Shown here: positions 11,015 through 21,796 of the stretch, in pieces | Position numbering within the stretch: position 1 is the stretch's first letter | How the letters are laid out: the number at the start of each line of letters is the position of its first letter | Source of the DNA: Alternaria dauci | Lineage: Eukaryota > Ascomycota > Dothideomycetes > Pleosporales > Pleosporaceae | Length of the DNA: 64,000 nt | Direction of reading: 5' to 3' | Assembly (NCBI RefSeq): GCF_042100115.1 | Contig: NC_091273.1 | Location: 124,001-188,000 of the forward strand | The notes under the pieces: generated by a model | The model's input: only the letters and a program-made list of their open reading frames with translations | The model's database searches: none | Told to the model about the DNA's origin: nothing | Translations under genes and position numbers: made by a program

Positions 11015-12414
11015 ATGTCTAACACACCTTTCAAAGTCATCGTGGTTGGCGGTGGACCTGCTGGACTAACGGCTGCCCATGCACTCCATTTGGCCAATAT
11101 TGACTTCGTTGTCCTGGAACGTAACGACGATGTTGCTGTCGATGTCGGTGCCAGTCTTGTACTTGGGCCTCAGAGCATGCGCTTCATGCAACAACTAGGC
11201 CTGCTCGACAAGTTGCTTTCCATTGGGCAGAAAATGATGAAGAACAAGTCGTTTACGAGAGAAGGCACGAAGTTCAACGACGGTACTTCCATCCAGCTGA
11301 TTCGAGAAAAGTAGGTCAACCCTTTTCCTAGCCTGATGAACTGGCACGATGTGGTTGAACCCTAGCTGACTTATCAATCAGTTTTGGCATGGAACTTATT
11401 GCATTCCACCGAGCCGAGCTTGTACGAGCTCTTCTAGACGGACTGCCAGAAAGCGCAAGACAGAAATACCACCTTAGTCAGAAGGTCGTCGACATTACAA
11501 CTAGCGAGACCGGCGTGACCGTCACTTGCGAAAACGGAAAGACATACTCCGGCTCCATGGTAATTGGTGCCGATGGCGTGCACAGTCAAACACGCAAGAT
11601 CATGCACAGGCTCTCAGCCGAGAGCAAGTATGCAGCTAGCAGAAATCCAGAACCGCCATTTTCATCCAATTACAGATGCCTGTGGTCAAACTTCCCGCGA
11701 CCATGCGCTGCTGGGCAGGGTACCGACACGCAGAGCAAAGATCGCTCTGTCATGTTCCTTACCGGCCGTGACCGTGGTTGGATTTTCTTGTACGAGAAGC
11801 TTCCAGAGCCAACGCAAGAGTCCCCTCGATACACAAAGGCAGACAGGGACGAATTTGCAGCGAGCTTTGCAGATTGGCCCGTCAATGAGGACTTCACGGT
11901 CAAGGATGTTCACAACAGCGAGACGGCAGGCATGTCAAACTTAGAAGAGGGCATACTCGAGCACTGGAGCCTAGAAAGGATCGTGCTTGCCGGCGATTCA
12001 TGCCACAAGTTCACGCCGAATGCCGGTCTCGGTTTCACAAACGGCATTCAAGATATTGCGTTGCTCTGCAACTTGTTGCATGATGCAGTGAGTTCGAGTG
12101 GGGGCTCAAACATGAGCGAAGATGCACTCCAGCGACTCTTTCTAGAGTACCAGACTACGCGAAAGGAGGAGCTCGCATTTGAGTGGGGAGTATCATCGGC
12201 AACGACTCGGGGCCATGCTTGGGCTAACCCGATTTACTGGTTCTTCTATCGATTTTTGATGCCGACGTACTTTTTTCAATGGCTCATGCAAACATATCTT
12301 GTTGGTCCGAAGATGAGCCAAAGCAGGGTTCTCAATTATGCCTTTGGCGAAGACCGTATCAAGGGTCGCATTCCATGGGCGAACCCAATCCTTGCCAAAG
12401 GGAAGGAGCTTTAG
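11015..12414 (+). CDS. FAD-dependent monooxygenase, PaxM-like, 442 aa
   Basis: Two exons, 11015-11310 and 11382-12414, are joined across a 71-base intron (GTAGGT...TCAG) and encode 442 residues. The dinucleotide-binding motif is VIVVGGGPAGLTAAHAL near the start. The FAD/NADPH DG motif is GADGVHSQTRKIM (about residue 160), and the GD motif is VLAGDSCHKFTPNAGLG near residue 300. The C-terminus has a hydrophobic, aromatic pair of segments (WFFYRFLMPTYFFQW), as in membrane-associated FAD monooxygenases of meroterpenoid and indole-diterpene pathways (family knowledge). No prenyltransferase, cyclase or PKS lies nearby, so a cluster role is not supported here. Likely an epoxidase or hydroxylase acting on a hydrophobic substrate. 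Confidence 0.88.
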
Positions 12415-13128
12415 GCGTACTGGGAGTGTTTTCATAGACTCACAGTTATAGAAGGTTATTTGGGTTGGCGTTTCACGGTAGTTACTCATGGTATATACAA
12501 CCTTGGTTAAACTTTTGCAGCTCAGTACAACAGTGGCTTGAAATGTTGAAGTCCATCTATTTAACCATGGTATGGCAGTGACCCATGAGTCCATGACCGA
12601 CAGCGAGCCACTCACAACTTCAAAACCCCATGTACTCTCTACCTAAAAGGGGCTCTAACAAAGAGACGTACCCCGCCTCAAAGAAGTGGAAGGTTGATGT
12701 ACGAGGCTAGTGTTTGCCATAGATGCGGTTCGTACATCCGGCCAAGTCCTACTACTCCATGTATCCTTGAACAAAAGCCCCTGCAGTCGCTATCGCTGAG
12801 CTCGAAGGCGCGGTAGATCGCCACGTCAGCATCGCGCTCCTCTCTGTCCGACTTGCCGAAGGTCTCAGTAGTGTAGCAGTTACAATCCTCACCATGAGCG
12901 GCTGCATGTACTAGGAGCGGTTCCGCAAGGAGCCAGGAACCGCCATCTGGAGTAACTCTGAAGTGGCCATAACCATCTCATCGGCAATTCGACGTCGCGT
13001 GGATGATACAATGGAAGTGCAGTGGTTGCAGAACTTGAGCACGGCAATGCAGGAGTCAACGTCTATCATCACCACTTCGTCGCCGCTGGAGCATCCCAAG
13101 GTCACGCATACATATTCTGGGTCGGCTG
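12415..13128. other. intergenic, no supported gene
   Basis: No recognisable coding sequence or repeat. Confidence 0.35.
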
Positions 13129-14222
13129 ATGGACTCCAGAGGCGACCTAAACAAATATGTAGCCTTACCCACAGTTCATCCAGTAGCCATTTTTGCCTAC
13201 GGACCTGAAAAATCAGGGCTTTTACACGCTTACAGCATTGTATCCACCACAAATATTCTAGCGATGTATCTTTGCATGAGCACCTTCATCAAAACCTCGA
13301 AGGCCAGGTTCAACCAACGCAGGAGGCGACACGAGCCGGATCAGCGCTTACAAAACTCTTCGAATACTGGAGCTCTCCAGGATACCGGGTTTCCTAGGCC
13401 AGTGAGTGCCGCTTCAACACTCACCGATTTGTCGCACGATGACGAAGATCCACCGTCCTACGAGCAAATTCAGTCCAGAATTCCTAAGACTTCAGATTTC
13501 TTCGATGCCCTGCCTGGACGTGGAGACACGGTATATTTTCAGCTTTGCGAGCACAAGACCTGCATCGTCCGTCAGCTGCATCGCTTGGTTGAAAAGTACG
13601 GGGAGATTTTATGTCGATGCAGCCATCACAGTCCCGCCGCACGAGCCGATATTGCACCCAATATGAAGTTTGACATGCTCTCGAGGCGCGTGACTGCTAC
13701 ATGGGCGCTTTTTGTCATGCAGGTCCCCCCCGGCACACAGCGTTCCCTACAAGACTACCAAAACGCGCTTGTTGCTTTAGACAAGAGCGTTTGCAAGCAT
13801 CTCAAAACAAGTGACCGAAGGGTCATCCAGGCACTGACAAGGAGCAAATGTTCAGGGAGCGAAACCTTCATCCAAGACGAAGACCCGGTCACTACGCATA
13901 GTACCGATACCCCATTAACAACAGAAGAGGAAGGCTTGCTATTGAGGCAGAAAAGGCTCTGTAAGGAGTGTCATACAGACCTAAAATTGAGGTGGTCGGT
14001 TCACGGTGGATCAATCAGGCTGTGGGTCTTTCGAGTCGGAACGATCTACGCCCTCTAGGCTGTTAACATGCCGACAATGCGCTATGCGTCTACCTAACAG
14101 TTCAGTTCGGCAGCTTCAAGGTACATAGTCAAGCCCAGGACGATCTACGCCGCCACGAAGCCGCTGCATTCAAGAGATACGACCACTTTGACGATACGAA
14201 CATACCTAGGTACCAAGTCTAA
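13129..14222 (+). CDS. hypothetical protein with Cys/His pairs
   Basis: A long reading frame runs from 13129 to at least 14034. Its first ATG is at 13129 but 13264 is an equally good start. It contains a DDEDPPSYEQIQ segment, a CEHKTCIVRQLHRL segment and a late LCKECHTDLKL pair, suggesting metal-binding Cys/His positions. The frame appears to continue after an intron at about 14035-14105 (GTCGGA donor, CTAACAG...TTCAG acceptor) into an exon reading FGSFKVHSQAQDDLRRH and ending at 14220-14222. The splice is inferred from coding character, not proved. No known family recognised. Confidence 0.5.
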
Positions 14223-14364
14223 ATCGGATACGATGCACGCCCGATGATTGAACCATACAATCCCTCTGAGTCCGCGTCTAGTTTCAACTGATTTCCATTC
14301 TAAAACCTACTTGAATCGATGGCACACATAGATCACTACTACGAAGCCTGTTCTATCCTTGGAT

Positions 14365-14561
14365 ATGGCCAGCACACCATATCTTGACTGTGAACGACTC
14401 AGGAGCAGTTTAAAAGCCCTCGAAGCCGCCCTTCCCCGCTTCTCCACAACCATCACCCGAACTACAAGTCCTCAAACAGAAGCTGCCATCGAAATCATAA
14501 CAACAGAGCCTGTCACACACCACGAGTACCAAAAGCAAAAATCAAAATCACTAGTACAAAG
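14365..14561 (+). CDS. possible short hypothetical exon
   Basis: A short open frame starts MASTPYLDCERLRSSLKALEA and is rich in Thr, Lys and Gln. A GTATCA donor follows at 14562. If the intron ended at 14664 the frame would run directly into the small cysteine protein at 14666, so this may be a 5' exon of that gene. I have no family evidence. Confidence 0.25.
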
Positions 14562-14665
14562 GTATCATCCGTAGTCGATCCCAACCTGGAAACCTACTTA
14601 CTACAGTACAGCCCCCAGAAAAGCAGCTCGGAATCTTAATATCTTCTCCTGTATAAAACAACAGT

Positions 14666-14818
14666 ATGTGCGACTACGAGAAGGTTGGATATCTAGGCTG
14701 CGGCCACACCAAAAACGAGTTTCTTCGGAGTTGCCGGGCTAGCAGGAACGGGTTCCAGTGCTCAGACTCGAGGGTCGTGAGTAGGAAGACTACGACAGCG
14801 AGGTGCGGACTTTGCTAG
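14666..14818 (+). CDS. small MCxY-type cysteine-rich protein, 50 aa
   Basis: A single exon encodes 50 residues beginning MCDYEKVGYLGCGHTKNEF and ending ARCGLC, with six cysteines and one histidine. Its start resembles that of the protein at 16729-16987 (MCESYTVEFSCGC...). The M-C-x-Y, hydrophobic/aromatic, CGH or CGC layout suggests a small metal-binding intracellular protein: there is no signal peptide. I know of similar short fungal proteins but not of a function. A TATAAAA box lies only about 12 bases upstream of the ATG, so the true 5' end may differ, possibly with an upstream exon at 14365-14561. Confidence 0.5.
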   Translation: MCDYEKVGYLGCGHTKNEFLRSCRASRNGFQCSDSRVVSRKTTTARCGLC

Positions 14819-15120
14819 ATCGTCGGTAACCTGAGGAGAGATTTTAGCGGTATAAGAAAGCAAGGGAGCGAGAAATGCTAGGGATGCGAGACGTGTGGGA
14901 AAGGGAAAGGAGATAATGTACGAAATGAGATTTCATGAATAAGCCATGGATAAGTGACCCCGAAGTGATGCAATCTACGTTATCCACGTGGAAGCTGTCT
15001 GAGATGCCGATGCAGTATTCTAAACCCAGTATGTGACTTGACAGCCAATAACTAGAGACTGTCTACAGTATATTCCCTTCCAATTGCGCACGCCACTTTT
15101 TGTCACTTTCTCTTTCCAGT

Positions 15121-16024
15121 CTACCCAGCTTCCTTGTAATTTCCAAGTTCACACCCCCAATCGTGGCGTTCTGTGCTCACCGTTGTGTCGCACATCTCGC
15201 AGTGAACCAAAACACACAAGGAAAATCTCGATTTACTGTCGTCGAATACTTCGTGCCGAATATTTGGAGAGTTCTTTATGATACTGGCGTCGCATGTTGT
15301 CATGTGTGGACAAATTCGATAATCGATGCTAGTCAACGCGTCTCGAAGCTCAGCCACGAAGATTGGACGATGATGGGGCAGGTTCTCGAGCAGTCGTATG
15401 TAGCTTTCGCAAATAAACTCTTTGTCGGGCCAGTTTCGATAGATGACTGGAGCCAATAGGAAATGGATGCGAGGGTTGTGCCTACACAGACTGCAATAGA
15501 AGTATTCCTGCCTTTCTGGGTAGGGATTGCGATAACCTTGCTGGTACCGTGCTACCAAGTTTTGGATATCGCGGAGTCGAAATAGACCGTGTTCGCATGC
15601 GCGAAAATCGCCATTGGTGGCTGCGAAACATCGGCGCTCTCACTGGGGCTTGGAGGTGACGCTGTTTGGGAAATCAGAGCGGCAATGCAGGCGCGCGCAA
15701 GGGGCGCACCAGGTTCTTAACATCATAAAGTCAATCACCGCGCTGAGTTCATCCCTTCTATAGTAGTCATCTCGCAACAGTCTTTTTCGAACGGCCAGGG
15801 TGTGTTGGCTAACGAACTGCACAGGCGCAGTGGGGACAGGTACAGCGAGGATGGAACGAAATCTGGTGCAGGATTTTGCGAAAAAAAATCTTGTCTTCGT
15901 CGTGCAGGTAGGCCAAGACAATTTCGATCAGCTCGTAGGGAATATCGAATATGCAAATGTCGCGTGCGGTGAAGGTGCGGCCGCTTCTAAACCACCTAAA
16001 GCGGGCACGTCGTGTTATCTCCAT
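15121..16024 (-). pseudogene. F-box-like protein, broken twice
   Basis: The N-terminus (from 16024) has an F-box-like helix pattern, IPYELIEIVLAYLHDEDK. The frame ends early, but a second frame begun in the eight-base T run (plus strand A run near 15881-15890) continues with FFAKSCTRFRSILA, the expected rest of an F-box. That frame then runs through RKRLLRDDYYRRDELSAVIDF to an in-frame TGA at 15640-15642 and continues, in the same frame, to a TAG at 15121. The downstream part has CxxC pairs (CAPCARLHC, CSLCRHNPRIHF) and CPHM, as in small fungal F-box proteins. Two independent lesions, a homopolymer frameshift and a nonsense codon, make decay likely. A sequencing or assembly error in the homopolymer is possible but would not remove the TGA. 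Confidence 0.65.
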
Positions 16025-16728
16025 CTGCTAGGTACTGTGATGATGCAACCGCGAGTGTTCTCGACTTCGATCGTGGGTGGAATGACGGATTCGTGATAAA
16101 GGTGTGCTGATCGGATAGTGAATGCGAAATTCGTGAAAAGTACAGACATCTGCATTGTGATTATATATCTCGGCTAATCATTTCAATACCGTGGTTGCTA
16201 TCTAGTTCAATCGTGGTACTGCAATCACACATACGGTCAAGCCAATTTACCCTGAACGTACATGACGTCTCACTGCAACAGTTGAGAAGGTTGCGCGCAT
16301 TGAATAGTTGTCGGACTGCACATGTCGCTTCTTCACGCAAGACGTGTCACTGGATGGAAGATGCATTCGTCTTCCCACTATCCAACTCCAGCTATGGAAC
16401 CGACAAGCAGGCTTATGACAGGCAGTCATGTGTCACAGTATCTAAGTCAACAGTAGTCATTGATGAACGGCAGAGGAATGTGAAGGGCGCACGATGTTGC
16501 GACAGACATGTTCTAACGACGGCTACTCACCTCAGTATAAGAACCGCAGATATCTGCGTTGATATGCGCATTACATACAGATCTACAGCCGTCTCTGCAT
16601 CAGTGACAGCGTCCTCATAATTGGCAGCTACGAAGAACACCAGATACAGTCTATTTCCTCCAGTTTCGGAAGTTTCACTTCGAATCCACCTTCACATGTA
16701 CAAAGAAGACTTCATCATCACTCCCACC

Positions 16729-16987
16729 ATGTGTGAATCCTACACAGTAGAGTTCTCATGCGGCTGCACCGACGTCCACTTTATATATAGGTGCAAACCC
16801 CATTGTCCCGGCTCTTCGATGGTCAGGCATAAGGATACCACGCAGGTAAGAAGTTCCGCTCAAGCATATGTGTGAGACACGCCCTGACGTTGATGCTTCC
16901 ATATTTTAGCTGCCGCAGAAGTGCGATTTCCATGGTGGACCACACACAAGTCAGTCTCACTACAATTACAAATTTGGCCAGAAGTGA
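16729..16987 (+). CDS. small MCxY-type cysteine-rich protein, 64 aa
   Basis: Exons 16729-16845 and 16910-16987 are joined in phase 0 over a 64-base intron (GTAAGA...TTTTAG) and give 64 residues. The start, MCESYTVEFSCGCTDVHF, with six cysteines (two before and one after KPHC in exon 1, one in exon 2), parallels the 50-residue protein at 14666-14818, about 1.9 kb upstream. There is no signal peptide; a small zinc-binding fold is a reasonable guess. The C-terminus is His/Tyr/Lys-rich (GGPHTSQSHYNYKFGQK). Function unknown. Confidence 0.55.
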
Positions 16988-17307
16988 AGAGGGCAAGGGT
17001 GTAGCAATGGCAAGATGAAGTCGCAGGCGGGACAGGAAGAAGTCGCTGCAATTGTATCTATACGCGTTGGGCTAAATTACTAGTTGTCGCTTCACAATCT
17101 CCTACATGCTTCCTGCATCTTGGTTAGGCTTGTTTGTTGTGACGAAACTTCGAAGTAAGAACGGAGTGCTATTCCAACAGAACTTCCATCCGGGTACAAA
17201 AGCTGGTTTCTGTACCGCCATCTTCGTCTCTTCCATATCTTTAGTGCCTTCTCGCGTTACTTTCGCAAACGTTTTTTCCACTTTACATATACCTATAGTA
17301 GCCTAGC

Positions 17308-17550
17308 ATGGCTGAAACATGTGCATGTGTAGCAGCCTGGACGCTGCACAATTTTTACGAGCTTGCCGGCGTCTTCGCATGCATCTTCGCCATGATTACT
17401 CTAGGCGGATACATGTACTTCGAAACTTCTCAAACACAACGCGAAAAAAGCTTCTTGGAGTATACCACAAACCAGAACAAAGCATACACTCGCGACCATG
17501 TCCAACGATTCAATAACAATGTAAATGAGTGGCAAAAGAACCGTGATTGA
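17308..17550 (+). CDS. small single-pass membrane protein, 80 aa
   Basis: A single exon starts MAETCACVAAWTLHNFYELA. Residues about 19-38 form one membrane span (AGVFACIFAMITLGGYMYF), followed by a charged, Gln/Asn-rich tail. No family recognised. Supported only by an uninterrupted frame with a convincing membrane segment and a sensible ATG context. Confidence 0.4.
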   Translation: MAETCACVAAWTLHNFYELAGVFACIFAMITLGGYMYFETSQTQREKSFLEYTTNQNKAYTRDHVQRFNNNVNEWQKNRD

Positions 17551-17693
17551 AACAGCACTGATTTGACTCAGACCATCGGTATCCTCAAACAAGTCAAACT
17601 CTCTGCCTACCTGCCTTCAACGTATTGGCTGTGCGGCCGCTCTAGCGGTACCAGCTATGTCCTGCCTTCTCGCCTGCGTATGTCCTACCCGTC

Positions 17694-18456
17694 TTGCGCC
17701 GGTGGGAATCGAGATGCACCTGGTGTCTCAGCAAGGAGGCCAAGCCCAACCGCGAGGCAGCTGCCCATACTCGCGCAAACTGCCCCACCGGCAGTGACCA
17801 GATCAGCCTCGTCACAAGCCAACGAGAATCGGCGCTCCGCGAGGCGGACCCCAGGGACCCTTGGGGCCGCGGCTTCTGCTTCAGGTGCTTTTTGCCAGGC
17901 CACCTCTGCTCGGTCGAGCGCTACCGATGGGGCTGTGGCGAATGCTGTGCCTACGTCTATGTGGTCAGGGACACGTGGATCATGTTCCGGGAGATGAACC
18001 ACTCAACAGCATCAAGCGTGGCAGTCACTCCCAGGACGCATGTGAGCAAAGCCGTGGCTTTAATTCAGTTGTTACGAAGCCTCTGGACGAAGCCCTCCAC
18101 CGTGTGAATCCTCGGCACCCATACGGTAGAACGTTTTGTTAGGATTGCCGCTGTTCTGAAATACTTCACGTACTTTGCTTTCGAGTTGCGCCGGAACAAG
18201 CGTCGACATCGTCTCCCGTCACACAACACCAAGCATGCCCGCCGCGAGCTCGCTCCCGACCACAATCAATTCGGCGTTGCTCAGCGTTAAGCCGGCAACG
18301 CCTACCATGGGCGCATCTTCGTCCGCCGTAGATCAGGCATTTTCTTCCATCGATCCCATGTTACTTGGAATAGCTTCGTCGTTGCCAATGTCGGATCCGG
18401 CGGCGGCCCAGTCTGGGCAGTCGTGTATGCCTGGCGATTGGGACTTTTTCGAATGA
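17694..18456 (+). CDS. uncertain gene, cysteine-rich N part and acidic C-terminus
   Basis: Two frames look coding. The first (17694 to about 18041) holds cysteine pairs such as CTWC, CFRCFLPGHLC and GCGECC. The second (to the stop at 18454-18456) ends SSIDPMLLGIASSLP...DWDFFE. The PTMG, IDPxLLGI and terminal W-D/acidic pattern also occurs at the end of the Gln-rich protein at 51712-52750, so the two may share a transactivation-like tail. I could not find a clean intron linking the frames; a GTGAGC donor exists at 18042. Either a multi-exon gene or a relic. Confidence 0.3.
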
Positions 18457-19212
18457 TCAAAAGGGCGATTGAAGATCGGATGGGACACGCAGAGTAAGAA
18501 CAAGACGCATAAGTTTGCAGTGCGCAGAACTAATTGCAATAGGTTTCGAGGCTGCGAAGGATGCTTTGCGAAGTTTAGCTTACTTATCATTTATACGGCG
18601 CTGGTAGGAACGGAAATGTTTAAGAGTCAGGAGTTGAGGCGAGTCGCGTTCTTGGTTTAGAATTTCAGCCCTGTACATCATTCCGATCGGACACGCGCCG
18701 ATTCTGCATGTCGTGATCGCTACAACACCATGGGTTTTGCCAAAGGTGATGATCGTAATGCGAAATTAGTGACGTCGAACGGGCAAAGCGCGGTGGACCG
18801 ATCTTTAGTGCGATGACGAGTTTTGAGGGGGCACTGCCCGCTAAGTGGCAATCTGCAGCGTGATGACCGAGTGTATCTCCGCGCGATGCCGATGCCGATG
18901 CCGCGATCGGCTGGCGATATTGTGTAGATGTTGCGTACAAGTGAATGATGAGAGATAAGAATCGGGGTGCAAAGTGCGAGTATACGAAGTAGATGTCGCA
19001 GAGGGTCAATGTGCGACCATGAGCGCCCCAAACGCCAGAAGAGGCTCGCGATCAGGGTGCGCGCGCCACGTGATAGCGCGCTTGGCGTTGGGGCGGAGCG
19101 CTCGGACGGTGGAATTAGCGACGAACCTCTTTCGTGCCAGCCTCTCCCGTCTCCGTCTCCTTCCATTCGCATCCAAACCCCATCTTCCAGAACCCCCAAT
19201 GTCTCGACGTCG

Positions 19213-20275
19213 ATGGTTACCTCGCAAAGTGATGTGGGTCTCATCACCTACCCGGCCACGGTCAACATAGCAACGCTTGTCATCTTCTTCCTCTACCTCG
19301 TCATCTCCCTCTGGCTCATCATCCGCCAGGGCCTGGGCCGCAGCTCCCCCTGGATATGGCTCACCTTGTTATCCATATGTCGGCTTACCCAGGTGGCGCT
19401 CGATTTGGCGGCCACGACCATGTTTCCAAAGGGCGAGTCGTCAAACACGAGTCTTGAAAGTGGTGTTGCGATCCTGACCACCATGGGCCTGACGCCCTTG
19501 TTCATGGCTACCAGCAGCTTGCTCAACGCGACGACGCGCCCCAAAGGACGACGCATGCAATGGATCCTGCTCATGGTCCACATCCCACTCATCATCTCCT
19601 TCATTCTTATCGTCGCTGGCGGCATCGATCCGGATTCTCGAGATGGACCCACTTTTGCTGCTACGGAAGCCACAAAGGCCGGTGTTTCGCTTTACTTGGC
19701 GTGTTTCCTCGTCCTGGTCTGGTCCACAACGGTCATCTCAGCGCGTCTCTACCTTGCCGATAGAGATGAGGTCCGGATTCTTACCACTGTCGTTATGAGT
19801 CTGCCGTTCTTTGTCGTCGATGTTGTTTACATGATGTGCTTCGCCTTTGAGAAATGGAAGAGCAATTCCGGCAACGACGGCTGGCAGACTATGCGTTTCA
19901 ACGTCATCAGTGGTGATGTGACGCTCCAGTTGTGCATGTACGTATCACCCATGACTTGAGCTTTATGTTACATCTTGCCAATGCGACATCTGCTAATGAT
20001 TGTATAGGCAAATTATCATGGAATGGGTTATCGTTGGACTGTATCTTGGTTTGGGTCTCGAGCTACCAACCAAGGCTGTGAGATTGCGAAGACAGATGCA
20101 AGACCAGATGGACCAAGCTAGGAACATCGACGTGGAAGCATTGCAAGAGACGGTACTGTGGAAGCTTCATGATGGTGTGTCGCGGCTCGTTGCAGCCATG
20201 ATCATGCCGGCCCTGCAACTTGCGCATTGGATGTTAGGAAAGATACTGCGGTCTGGTCAACAAAACACGCCTTGA
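19213..20275 (+). CDS. multipass membrane protein (DUF7702-like), 330 aa
   Basis: Exons 19213-19937 and 20008-20275 are joined across a 70-base intron (GTACGT...GTATAG), giving 330 residues. Hydrophobic segments recur throughout: ATLVIFFLYLVISLWLII, the LLSICRLTQVALDL region, LLMVHIPLIISFILIVAGG, LYLACFLVLVWSTTVI, MSLPFFVVDVVYMMCFAF and MEWVIVGLYLGLGLEL, consistent with about seven spans. The layout resembles fungal seven-span proteins annotated DUF7702; I give that family only moderate weight. The C-terminal cytoplasmic tail is charged (KAVRLRRQMQDQMDQ). No ligand or pathway can be proposed. The start was set at MVTSQSDVGLI because upstream in-frame sequence is Pro/Ser/Arg-rich and unlike a conserved N-terminus. 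Confidence 0.75.
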
Positions 20276-21796
20276 GAGCTGTTGTCGCGGATGATCAACA
20301 CCACACCGAACACGACTCCCACATATGGCATTTCCTGGCATGCGCACATCAGGATCTCGCGACGATTCCAATAGTCAATACTGCTGGCCCTTTCTGAACT
20401 GCAGCTGCGGGATACGGCTCCAAAACTACCCGTGGATGCCCGATCATGGAACTATCAGACCGCGTTGTGTTTCCAAGGACATTGCATCGAGGACACGCCT
20501 GTCTATCGCATTCGGACTAGCCCTCTTGCCGCACTTGCCCGTTCGGGGCGATGCACCACCCGGACAATGCGAACACCGAAAAAGCCGCGGTGCCCTCTCC
20601 AAAGTCCGCAACACGAACACGAATGCGCAATACGTGTTCAATCCTAAATTGCATCACGACTATAGCACCGTCGACTGGGCGACTGAATAGGCTGGGTAGA
20701 GGACATGGGAAGCATGGGAGAGCACCAGGGTCGCGGGAACACCGGGCGCGATGAGGAAGAGGAACACATTGTTAGACGACATACATAATCCTAGCTAGTA
20801 CCATATCAAAACGTTTTACTAATGCGCAAGCACCAGTCTCCAAAAGTGCACATGTGGTGACTCTGCTTTGGCCGGTTCGCTGCTGTATGCAGCGTCTTGC
20901 GTCACGCTGCTAGGACTCCATGTCAAGATCAGTGCCTTATGTCCGTACCGAGGGCTCTATAAAGCCACCGCTGTACTTCCCTCCCTGCTTTGTATCACAC
21001 ATACCCAAATCATTACTCCTTCCATCAAATCCGAACAATAAATTCATGATGCCGAAAATATGACGATCAAAAGATGTTCATGATTGATTCATGAATGAAC
21101 CTCCAATTCTGTTTCCATGCCACAAAACGACTGCAAGTGCATCTCAAAAGTCGAACATACCATTTGTGTATGTGCGAGAGCAAACACCGAAAAATCGATG
21201 ATATAGGCGACATGTCGGCCTTGATTCCTGCGACAAAAGACTCCACTGCCCGTTCTTCTTCTCGACCTTTTACAACGGATGTCATCTTTCACCAAAAGCT
21301 CGCGCATACAACCTCATGTGTGCGCGCTCTCGTCGAGTCGACCAACCAAAATGCCTCGAGCAATACCTCCATGTTTGAGAGAAGCTTTCGCGACATACGT
21401 TATATTACTTCCTCCGGAACATAGTACTATTCATGAAAAGGATATTTCCAAGCCGTATGCGGACTTTGCCAAGTCTTCAGAGTGCATGCTAAAAAAACAA
21501 TGCGGCTGGTAGACATGGTTACGAAACCTATACATGAGGGCGGTAAAAGGACCGCAAGTGCTTTGAATGTTTGAAAAATCTCAACGTCGGCATCTAGTGG
21601 ATATGGCAGTCTGCTTCCAAAAACCAGGGACTACATCATGTACAGCAAGCTGTTTGTCTTGCCTCTCTTATATTTTATTATTCCAACATCAAAGTTTCAT
21701 CCAGGATTTTGTATGGAGGCAAGAAAGCCTCCCGCTCTGAAAAAGATATTCATACGTGCTCTCAAAAACAACCGTCGTTCCCATGAAGCGCTCCAC
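20276..21796. other. intergenic, 1.5 kb; orphan promoter-like stretch
   Basis: A CTATAAAG box near 20956-20963, a pyrimidine-rich stretch and a leader-like segment end at an ATGATG near 21046-21051, after which the frame closes within four codons. No gene follows. The rest has only short ORFs. Confidence 0.35.
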
